Positions 1 to 5,322 of a DNA stretch of 6,695 bases are shown piece after piece (within the stretch, counting starts at the first letter, position 1; the number at the start of each line of letters is the position of its first letter). The position numbers and the translations under genes were made by a program. Below the pieces are notes generated by a model. It did no database searches and had not been told where the DNA came from. It saw nothing but the letters and a program-made list of their open reading frames with translations. The stretch covers positions 1 through 6,695 of the forward strand of contig JAEZQN010000236.1 in assembly GCA_023441145.1 (NCBI GenBank), read 5' to 3'. The stretch comes from Bacillota bacterium (lineage in GTDB: Bacteria > Bacillota > Clostridia > Lachnospirales > Lachnospiraceae).

Positions 1-558
1 GTATACGACAAGGAAAAGTACCGAGAACGGATGGGACGTCTTCAGAGTGGAGTAGCTACCTTATATGCAGGTGGAAGAACCAGTCAGGAAATAAGAGAGA
101 ATAAGCAGGAGATGGAGTCGGCTGTAAAAGTGGCAAGAAATATAATTGAGGGAGGAATGCTTCCAGGAGGAGGTAGCTTCTTATATCATATGGCAGATGT
201 GTTAGAGGAAATGGAGATCACCAGCGATGAACGTTATGGTGTGCATCTTCTACAACGGGCATGTACTATTCCTATTAAAACCTTACTTGGTAATAATGGA
301 CAGGAAGCTAGTATATTCGAAGAAATCTTAAATAGCCACAAAAAGTCTTTCAGTCTAGGTTATCATGTAGAAGTAGGAGAAGTAGCTGATATGGTAAGTG
401 CAGGAATTATGGATTCCTCCAATGTTGTTCAGATGGCAATGAGGCAAGCTGTTAGTGTAGTATATGAATGGTTGGATTGTGCAGTATTAATGGTAAGTGT
501 TGCTCCCGACCGTGAAGATTTGGAATTAATGAAGAAAGGTGTCCCCATTATGTGGTGA
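1..558 (+). CDS. Divergent GroEL-type chaperonin, C-terminal part (5' end outside window)
   Basis: The frame is open from base 1, and the first in-window ATG (base 31) is internal, so 185 residues of a longer protein are visible. They align with the last third of GroEL: the intermediate/equatorial stretch starting YDKEKYRERM, the GRTSQEIRE turn, the PGGG glycine loop, a GYHVEVGE segment matching GroEL GYNAATEE, and the AGIMDSS segment matching GILDPTK. GroEL is an ATP-driven protein-folding cage in the cytoplasm. Three differences stand out. The catalytic Asp of E. coli GroEL (D398, in VEDAL) is Ser here (MESAV, codon 118-120). The nucleotide-contacting Asn of GYNAA is His (364-366). The C-terminal Gly-Met tail is absent, the protein ending PIMW. 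The Asp of the GILDP motif is kept (412-414). This suggests a specialised paralogue with weak or no ATP hydrolysis rather than the housekeeping chaperonin. The gene is convergent with the LysR gene, leaving 18 bp between stops, and no clear terminator was seen there. Family membership is firm; function is unknown. Confidence 0.85.
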   Translation, partial: VYDKEKYRERMGRLQSGVATLYAGGRTSQEIRENKQEMESAVKVARNIIEGGMLPGGGSFLYHMADVLEEMEITSDERYGVHLLQRACTIPIKTLLGNNGQEASIFEEILNSHKKSFSLGYHVEVGEVADMVSAGIMDSSNVVQMAMRQAVSVVYEWLDCAVLMVSVAPDREDLELMKKGVPIMW

Positions 559-576
559 AGTAGGCGTGATTGGTTA

Positions 577-1458
577 CTACAAGGTATCGATGCAAACATC
601 AATAAAGTTCTGTAATCTCACAGAGAGGCTCTTGCTCTTATGGTACATAACAACCAGATTTCTACTTAGATTGATGTCCTCGATAGTCAGCTCTATTAAT
701 TCACCGGTATTTAGTTGTTCCTTCACTGCTTCGTAGGGAAGAATTGCAATACCGGTATTTCTTTTACACTCATTAATTAATGAGGTTGCACTAATACTTT
801 CCCAGAGCGGTGCAAAATGGTATCCGTTTGTTATCATAATCTGTTCAAACATTTCTCTTGCTCCAACTCCTTTTTCTCGAGTTAGATAATATTCTGTAGC
901 AATGTCTTTTAATAACAAATTTGGTTTTAATGCTAAGTGATGTTTAGAAGATACTACTGCCACAATTCTATCCTTATAAAAGGGGAGTTGAATCATATCA
1001 GTATCAGACATGGTATTAGATTCTTCAACGAGGGCAAGATCTAAATCATTACTTCTAAGAAGAGTTTTAAGATAGGAGGATTTATTAATAGTTACAAAGA
1101 GTTTTATAGAAGGATATAAGGTAGAGAAGGCATCTGTAATTGCTCCAAGCATACTGATTCCAACGGTATAATTGCCACCGATTCTAAGTTTTTCCATATG
1201 CTCATTTGATTTTAATTTTACAATGGATTCTTCATAAAGAGCTAAGATTTGATTAGCATAGGCAAAAAGGTTCTGTCCCGCTTCTGTCACATATAGTTTT
1301 TGTGACAACCTTTCAAACAAGGCTTGTTCATAGAATTTCTCTAGTTCTTTAATTGCATGACTGACTGATGGTTGCGTCATATATAAGTTTTTCGCGGCAG
1401 TGGTCATGTTTCGTGTTTTGAAAACCTCGATGAATATGGTTAAATGTCGTAATGTCAT
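577..1458 (-). CDS. LysR-family transcriptional regulator
   Basis: This 293-residue protein has the normal length for a LysR-type regulator. Residues 1-60 form the winged helix-turn-helix typical of the family (MTLRHLTIFIEVF, then AAKNLYMTQPSVSHAIKELE, then the wing around FERLSQKLYVTEAG). A linker helix follows, and from about residue 90 an effector-binding domain of the periplasmic-binding-protein fold (LRIGGNYTVG near its start). Such proteins bind DNA as dimers or tetramers and respond to a small ligand. The ATG at 1458 is supported by a GGGGGAG Shine-Dalgarno on the minus strand. The gene diverges from modA across 297 bp, the classic arrangement for a LysR regulator and its target, so control of the molybdate operon is a reasonable inference; the ligand cannot be read from the sequence. 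The stop codon is TAG, showing that UAG works as a normal terminator in this genome. The C-terminus faces the chaperonin gene. Confidence 0.93.
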   Translation of the reverse strand: MTLRHLTIFIEVFKTRNMTTAAKNLYMTQPSVSHAIKELEKFYEQALFERLSQKLYVTEAGQNLFAYANQILALYEESIVKLKSNEHMEKLRIGGNYTVGISMLGAITDAFSTLYPSIKLFVTINKSSYLKTLLRSNDLDLALVEESNTMSDTDMIQLPFYKDRIVAVVSSKHHLALKPNLLLKDIATEYYLTREKGVGAREMFEQIMITNGYHFAPLWESISATSLINECKRNTGIAILPYEAVKEQLNTGELIELTIEDINLSRNLVVMYHKSKSLSVRLQNFIDVCIDTL

Positions 1459-1513
1459 AGATTAGCTCCCCCTTTTTCCTAGTGTAAAAACATCTTAGAT
1501 AAATTATTCCCAA

Positions 1514-1542
1514 ATTATAAAGGTAATGGAAATAAAAAGCAA
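1514..1542 (-). promoter_or_regulatory. Candidate sigma-A promoter of the LysR gene
   Basis: On the minus strand a TTGCTT -35 element (1542-1537) is followed after exactly 17 bases by a perfect TATAAT -10 (1519-1514), about 55 bases upstream of the LysR start codon. Spacing and -10 are ideal; the -35 matches only its TTG half. It was found by eye, with no transcript evidence. Confidence 0.55.
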
Positions 1543-1623
1543 TTTTTATATGAATGTATTTATTTGTATTTAGTTTAGAAAAGAATGAATTTTTGGAGAA
1601 AACAAAACTATCATAATGTGAGC

Positions 1624-1642
1624 CGTTTATTATAGATAAATG
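1624..1642. promoter_or_regulatory. AT-rich dyad in the lysR-modA intergenic region
   Basis: CGTTTAT and ATAAATG form an imperfect inverted repeat (6 of 7 pairs) around a 5-base centre, TATAG. It lies between the divergent genes and could be a regulator binding site. AT-rich sequence gives such dyads often by chance, so this is only a candidate. Confidence 0.2.
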
Positions 1643-1674
1643 AATTAGTGTAAGGTAAAGCCCATTTATAATTC

Positions 1675-1707
1675 CTATTGGACGATAGCAAGATCTAATG
1701 ATAGGAT
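1675..1707 (+). promoter_or_regulatory. Candidate modA promoter overlapped by a LysR-like dyad
   Basis: TTGGAC (1678-1683) could be a -35 element with TAGGAT (1702-1707) as -10 at 18-base spacing, placing transcription start some 40 bases before modA. The -35 overlaps a perfect short dyad CTAT-N6-ATAG (1675-1688), which resembles the small interrupted dyads LysR proteins bind. A second inverted pair, TCCTAT (1673-1678) and ATAGGA (1701-1706), brackets the same region. The -10 is weak, so the assignment is tentative. The rest of the 297-bp intergenic region (1459-1755) holds nothing else I could recognise. Confidence 0.3.
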
Positions 1708-1755
1708 AACAAAATAAAATCAAATGTTTAGAGGATATAGAAGGGGGAGACTAAA

Positions 1756-2601
1756 ATGAGAAAGAATATAAGTTATTTTATAGGGTGTACATTTATTTTG
1801 ATTACCTTGTTATCTATTTGTTCTTTAAAAACAAAAAATAATATGAAAGGGTCAACGAAAATTCAAGTATTTATTGCATCAAGCTTAAGTGGACCAATGG
1901 AAGAGCTAAAAACTACTTATGAAAAGGAACACCCCAATGTAACAATTACATATAACGTAGATGGCTCGGGAGCTTTATTGACTCAAATACAAGAGGGTTA
2001 TGAATGTGATGTATTTTTCTCTGCTGCAACGAAACAGATGGATGTTCTTGAGAGAGAGGGGAAAGTAATTGCAGGTTCAAGAGTTAGTTTACTTAAGAAT
2101 CAAGTCGTTCTTATTACAGCAAAAGATAGTCATACAAAAGTAACGGGTTTTGATAATATGAATCTTGCAAAGAATATGGCACTAGCAGGAGGTAGTGTTC
2201 CAGTTGGTAAGTATACAAGAATACTACTTATGAATTTGGGATTATTAAGAATGGTAGAGGATCCTTCTATCTATACTTCGGAGGAGATAAAAGAAGCACT
2301 AGATGGGATTGAAATCAATGAGTGCAGTAATGCAAGCAAGGTTACCGAGGCTGTTAAGGAAGGAGCAAATGAAATTGGGACAGTATACTATTCAGATGCT
2401 TATTCCAACCAAGATGTAATTAGAATTATTGCTACGGCAGAATCATCTATGACAGGTGATATCATCTATCCGGTTGCACAATTAGAAAATAAGGAAGCTG
2501 ATGAAAACCAGAAGAGGGCAGCAAAAGACTTTTTACAATATCTCTTGAGAAGGGAATCAAAAGATATGTTTGAAAAGTATATGTTTCAGTATATAAAGTA
2601 A
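1756..2601 (+). CDS. modA: Molybdate ABC transporter, substrate-binding protein ModA
   Basis: ModA binds molybdate (or tungstate) outside the membrane and passes it to the ModB/ModC transporter. The 281-residue product starts with a basic N-terminus and hydrophobic helix (residues 5-22), an export signal. Cys22 in LLSIC could be a lipid-anchor cysteine, as expected for a Gram-positive binding protein, but Ile before the Cys is not a canonical lipobox. The mature part carries ModA hallmarks: FIASSLSGPMEELK near residue 39 (Ser43 at the position of an oxyanion-binding Ser), GSGALLTQIQ (Ser71, the second ligand Ser), DVFFSA (85-90), VPVGKYT, and IGTVYYSDAY with the ligand Tyr region. The ATG at 1756 has a strong GGGGGAG site 6 bases upstream. 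modB follows after 20 bp, so the genes should be co-transcribed. The protein appears intact. Molybdate specificity comes from family likeness and the modBC neighbours; tungstate cannot be excluded. Confidence 0.93.
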   Translation: MRKNISYFIGCTFILITLLSICSLKTKNNMKGSTKIQVFIASSLSGPMEELKTTYEKEHPNVTITYNVDGSGALLTQIQEGYECDVFFSAATKQMDVLEREGKVIAGSRVSLLKNQVVLITAKDSHTKVTGFDNMNLAKNMALAGGSVPVGKYTRILLMNLGLLRMVEDPSIYTSEEIKEALDGIEINECSNASKVTEAVKEGANEIGTVYYSDAYSNQDVIRIIATAESSMTGDIIYPVAQLENKEADENQKRAAKDFLQYLLRRESKDMFEKYMFQYIK

Positions 2602-2894
2602 AGAGTGAAGGAGGGAGAGCTATGATTGAGGCATTAAGTAATTTAGATTTTAGTCCTTTCATAATATCATTAAAGACTGGAATTGTTGCAACGATTATTT
2701 CGTTTTTTATAGGGATTTGGATCGCTGCAAGAGTAGTAAAAATGACAGAGAAAAGGAAAGCAGTAGTGGATGGGATCTTAACACTTCCAATGGTTCTTCC
2801 CCCAACAGTCATTGGCTTTTTCCTCCTTCTACTGTTCAGTACAAGGAGACCATTAGGCTCCTTACTATATGAGAATTTCGATATCAAAGTTGTG

Positions 2895-2897
2895 TAG
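2895..2897 (+). other. In-frame amber codon inside modB
   Basis: The TAG sits between GTG (Val91) and ACG (Thr93), with the same reading frame open and conserved on both sides. The downstream bases do not form a leaky context I recognise, and no obvious stem-loop follows. TAG also ends the LysR and azoreductase genes here, so it is normally read as stop. Confidence 0.9.
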
Positions 2898-3306
2898 ACG
2901 TGGATTGGTTGTGTGGTTGCAGCAACCGTAATCGCACTGCCTCTCATGTATCGTAATGCAAGGGCAGCCTTTGAGCAAATTGATAGTAATATTGTTTATG
3001 CAGCAAGAACTCTAGGAATGCCAGAACGTAAAATATTTTGGAAAGTCATTATGCCTGTAGGGCTTCCGGGAGTAGCTTCTGGAGCAATCCTAACCTTTGC
3101 TCGCGCCCTCGGTGAGTATGGAGCAACATCCATGCTGGCAGGAAATATTGCTGGAAAGACAGGAACAATTTCGCAAAAAATTGCAATGGTAATTCAAGAT
3201 GGAAATTACATAATCGCAGGAATCTGGGTAGCCATAATCCTTATGATTTCCTTTGCCATCATTGTAGTAATTAATCTGATTACTGCTAGAAAAGTGAAGA
3301 ATACTA

Positions 3307-3313
3307 CAAGGTG
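3307..3313 (+). promoter_or_regulatory. Ribosome binding site deciding the modC start
   Basis: AAGGTGG lies in the last codons of modB, 9 bases before ATG 3323. An upstream in-frame GTG (3311) overlaps this site and has only weak purines ahead of it, so the ATG is preferred. modC translation may be coupled to ribosomes ending modB, in which case the modB amber codon could also lower ModC output. Confidence 0.6.
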
Positions 3314-3322
3314 GTAAAGAGT

Positions 3323-4369
3323 ATGCATATAGAGCTTGATTTTGTAAAAAAATATAAAGACTTTGTCCTTCGATTACAATATAAAGGGAATAGTAATCGC
3401 CTAGGTATACTAGGAGCATCTGGATGTGGTAAAAGTATGACTTTAAAGGTCATAGCAGGTATCATAACACCTGATCAAGGACGAATAGTGATTGATGATC
3501 AGGTGTTTTATGATTCTTCTAGAAAAGTGAATCTTACCCCTCAGGAAAGAAAAATAGGGTACTTGTTTCAAAACTATGCATTATTTCCTACCATGACAGT
3601 AGAAGAGAATATTGCAGCAGGGGTTGTAGATAAGACAAAGTCTGAGGTAAAAGAACGTGTTGTAACTATGATTCATCGATTTGCTCTTGATGGGTTAGAA
3701 AAAAGATATCCTAAGGAGTTATCAGGAGGGCAGCAACAACGAGTTGCACTGGCAAGAATCATGGCATATGAACCAAGATTAATAATGTTAGATGAACCGT
3801 TTTCTGCATTGGATAGTTTTTTAAAGGATAGCTTGAAGTTAGAAATGAAGCAACTACTAAAGGATTATGCTGGTGGTATGATTCTTGTCACTCATAGTCG
3901 AGATGAGATTTACGACTTCTCAGAAGAGCTTTTCATTATGAGTGAAGGTGTAATAGTTGAAACAGGAGAAACTAAAGAATTATTCATAAAGCCACATTAT
4001 GTGGAATCTGCAAGGTTGACGGGATGCAAGAATATCTCCACAGCAAAAATAGTAGATGAATATCATGTGTATGCAGTGGAATGGGATATGATATTTAAGA
4101 CAAGTGATCTTGTAACCCAGAATATCACTCATGTAGCAGTTCGTGCCAATCATCTTTATCCGTCATTACATAAAGAGTCAAATCAGTTTCATTTTGAGAT
4201 AATAGAGGTGTATGAGAAACCATTTGAGTTAACTTTTGCTCTTAAAAGGCCTAATAGTAAGGGAGCACCTTTACTATGGAAAGTACATAAAAGTGAGGCG
4301 AGGGATGTCACACGGAGTAGTACTTGTACCTTATGTGTAGAGGAAAAAAATGTTATGCTTTTAATGTGA
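3323..4369 (+). CDS. modC: Molybdate ABC transporter, ATP-binding protein ModC
   Basis: ModC is the cytoplasmic ATPase that drives molybdate import through ModB. The 348-residue protein has all ABC ATPase motifs in order: Walker A GASGCGKSM (31-39), Q-loop LFQNYALFP (Gln83), signature LSGGQQQ (133-139), Walker B LIMLDEP (Asp157, Glu158), D-loop SALD, and switch His191 in LVTHSRDE. The residue after the Walker A Lys-Ser is Met instead of the usual Thr, a variant I recall from other clostridial ModC proteins and not expected to be inactivating. Residues from about 215 form a C-terminal accessory region of the sort that carries a TOBE/Mop-like oxyanion-sensing domain in ModC, though it is divergent here. 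The start is set by the AAGGTGG site; a longer form from GTG 3311 would add MVKS and overlap modB. The gene lies 5 bp after modB and looks fully intact, unlike its partner. No clear terminator follows. Confidence 0.9.
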   Translation: MHIELDFVKKYKDFVLRLQYKGNSNRLGILGASGCGKSMTLKVIAGIITPDQGRIVIDDQVFYDSSRKVNLTPQERKIGYLFQNYALFPTMTVEENIAAGVVDKTKSEVKERVVTMIHRFALDGLEKRYPKELSGGQQQRVALARIMAYEPRLIMLDEPFSALDSFLKDSLKLEMKQLLKDYAGGMILVTHSRDEIYDFSEELFIMSEGVIVETGETKELFIKPHYVESARLTGCKNISTAKIVDEYHVYAVEWDMIFKTSDLVTQNITHVAVRANHLYPSLHKESNQFHFEIIEVYEKPFELTFALKRPNSKGAPLLWKVHKSEARDVTRSSTCTLCVEEKNVMLLM

Positions 4370-4443
4370 ATATATTGTTCGTAAAGACGGTATCACAGTT
4401 GAGAAATCATCATCAATTATAATGGTAGATTTTTCTTGTTGTT

Positions 4444-4473
4444 TTGGCTGATAAGTGGTATATCTGTTATAAA
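4444..4473 (+). promoter_or_regulatory. Candidate promoter of the azoreductase gene
   Basis: TTGGCT (4444-4449) and TATAAA (4468-4473) are separated by 18 bases and lie about 30 bases before the azoreductase ATG. Both boxes are close to consensus. This suggests the gene can be transcribed independently of modABC. Confidence 0.4.
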
Positions 4474-4504
4474 GAACTAAACAAATGAAAAATGAGAGAA
4501 AAAT

Positions 4505-5110
4505 ATGTCAAAAGTACTGATGATTAAAGCAAATATAAAACCAGAGGGGCAGTCTCGTACCTATGAGATAGCAGATGCCTTTATTAAGGAGTATAAGGAG
4601 GCGCATCCTGAGGATGAGATTGTTACCCTAGATTTATACAAAGAAGGTGTGCGATTCTTACAGCCTGAGGATTTAGGAGCTGTATTTGGACCAAAGAATG
4701 AAGAAAGCAGAAATCATCCGATTCTAAAATATGCTTATCAGTTTGCAGAAGCAGATAAATATGTGGTAGCTGCTCCTATGTGGAATTTAAGTATTCCGGC
4801 TATATTAAAAGCTTATATTGATTATATCTCTGTTACTGGCATCACTTTTAAATATACAGAGAATGGTCCAGTAGGGTTATGTGAAGGTAAGAAGGCACTT
4901 TGTTTAGCGACTCGAGGTGGTGGATACTCAGAAGGCTTTGCCGCTGGATTAGAGATGGGTGAGCGATATCTAAAAACAATCTTTTCTTTCTTTGGTATAA
5001 AGGATTTCACTACCATTGCAGCAGATAATCTAGACGTAATCGGATTAGACACAGAAGGAATTGTAAAAGAAGCCTGCGATAATGCGAAAGCACTAGCGAA
5101 GAATTTTTAG
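4505..5110 (+). CDS. azoR: FMN-dependent NADH azoreductase / quinone reductase (AzoR type)
   Basis: AzoR enzymes are cytoplasmic homodimeric flavoproteins that reduce quinones and azo compounds by two-electron steps using NAD(P)H, protecting against quinone and thiol stress. The product is 201 residues, the same length as E. coli AzoR. It begins with the flavodoxin-like strand KVLMIKANIKPEGQSRT (Ser17 at the FMN phosphate loop), then YVVAAPMWNLSIP (86-98), the FMN-contacting PMxNxxIP motif, followed by LKAYIDYI, and ATRGGGY (135-141), corresponding to the second FMN loop. All key motifs are present and no damage is seen. The ribosome site is modest (GAGAG about 6 bases before ATG). The gene stands 135 bp after modC with its own candidate promoter, so a functional link to molybdate uptake is not implied. 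The true in vivo substrate is unknown; some relatives were first named AcpD. Confidence 0.92.
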   Translation: MSKVLMIKANIKPEGQSRTYEIADAFIKEYKEAHPEDEIVTLDLYKEGVRFLQPEDLGAVFGPKNEESRNHPILKYAYQFAEADKYVVAAPMWNLSIPAILKAYIDYISVTGITFKYTENGPVGLCEGKKALCLATRGGGYSEGFAAGLEMGERYLKTIFSFFGIKDFTTIAADNLDVIGLDTEGIVKEACDNAKALAKNF

Positions 5111-5112
5111 TT

Positions 5113-5259
5113 TGCGGATTATACATTGAGAAGATTACAAACTGCATTATCGAGTTTTGCTTGGAGGATAAAGACTGCATAAAAGAAATACCGGAGCACT
5201 TTGTACTCATTGGTGAGAGTGCAAGACAGGCTTATGAAATCATTAGAGAAGGACAGTAA
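5113..5259 (+). pseudogene. Start-less coding-like open frame, possible gene remnant
   Basis: After the azoreductase stop, a different frame is open from 5083 to the TAA at 5257-5259. Its translation outside azoR runs CGLYIEKITNCIIEF, then CLEDKDCIKEIPEHFVLIG, then ESARQAYEIIREGQ. Codon choice (GAA, AAA, ATA, GGT) and the amphipathic, charged pattern look like a real protein C-terminus. There is no ATG or GTG in the frame and no Shine-Dalgarno; the only candidate is TTG 5161, which would give 32 residues without a ribosome site. I do not recognise the family. It may be the tail of a deleted gene, or chance. Confidence 0.3.
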
Positions 5260-5287
5260 AAGGTAGAATATTTCCTCCTGATTTTCG

Positions 5288-5305
5288 GATACTACTAGTA
5301 ATATC
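5288..5305. promoter_or_regulatory. 18-bp near-perfect palindrome, candidate operator of the P450 gene
   Basis: GATACTACTAGTAATATC pairs at 8 of 9 positions about its centre, with TACTAGTA as a perfect core. It ends 5 bases before the GAGGG ribosome site (5311-5315) and 17 bases before the P450 ATG. The size and symmetry suit a dimeric repressor of MarR or TetR type, and its position could block transcription or translation start. No convincing -35/-10 pair was found in 5111-5322. Confidence 0.45.
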
Positions 5306-5322
5306 TGAAAGAGGGAATAAAC

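Larger units (their letters stand above)
2622..3317 (+). pseudogene. modB: Molybdate ABC permease ModB, interrupted by an in-frame TAG
   Basis: ModB is the membrane channel of the molybdate transporter. The frame has 230 sense codons, the normal ModB length, but codon 92 (2895-2897) is TAG. There is no frameshift: the 91 codons before and 139 after are in one phase and read as continuous ModB. Before the stop lie membrane segments near residues 13-36 and 52-72, including LPMVLPPTVIGFFLLLLF. After it come TWIGCVVAATVIALPLM, the EAA loop that docks ModC (AARTLG...FWKVIMPVGLPG, codons about 127-150), FARALGEYGAT, and the last membrane segments. The stop falls between KVV and TWIG, where relatives as I recall have one hydrophobic residue. 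A 91-residue product would lack the EAA loop and be inactive. Translation starts at ATG 2622 after a very strong AAGGAGG. GTG 2913 or ATG 2946 could in principle restart, but neither has a visible ribosome site. Options are a recent nonsense mutation, suppression or readthrough, or a sequence error. Confidence 0.85.

Noticed and set aside
559..576. Terminator between the convergent chaperonin and LysR genes
   Set aside because: Only 18 bases separate the stops, and no GC-rich stem followed by a T tract is visible on either strand.
2895..2897. Pyrrolysine or genome-wide UAG reassignment at the modB amber codon
   Set aside because: TAG is the genuine stop of the LysR gene (577-579) and the azoreductase (5108-5110) in the same window, and no pyrrolysine gene is visible, so general reassignment is unlikely. 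Local suppression stays open.
2462..2947. Long minus-strand open frame opposite modA and modB
   Set aside because: It is the antisense shadow of two recognised genes, with no ribosome site or recognisable protein features.
2913..3317. Independent second gene starting at GTG 2913 after the modB stop
   Set aside because: There is no ribosome site before it, and the frame simply continues ModB from the middle of a membrane segment; a split functional permease is not supported.
3413..3439. Met in place of Thr after the ModC Walker A Lys-Ser as a sign of inactivation
   Set aside because: The essential Lys37 and Ser38 are present, all other ATPase motifs are intact, and I recall the same variant in other clostridial ModC proteins.
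4399..4423. TTGAGA and TATAAT as a promoter downstream of modC
   Set aside because: The spacer is only 13 bases, too short for a sigma-A promoter despite the good boxes.
5010..5210. Minus-strand 66-codon frame across the azoR end and intergenic region
   Set aside because: It overlaps azoR in antisense, lacks a ribosome site, and its translation has no familiar features; the plus-strand frame in the same place looks more coding-like.
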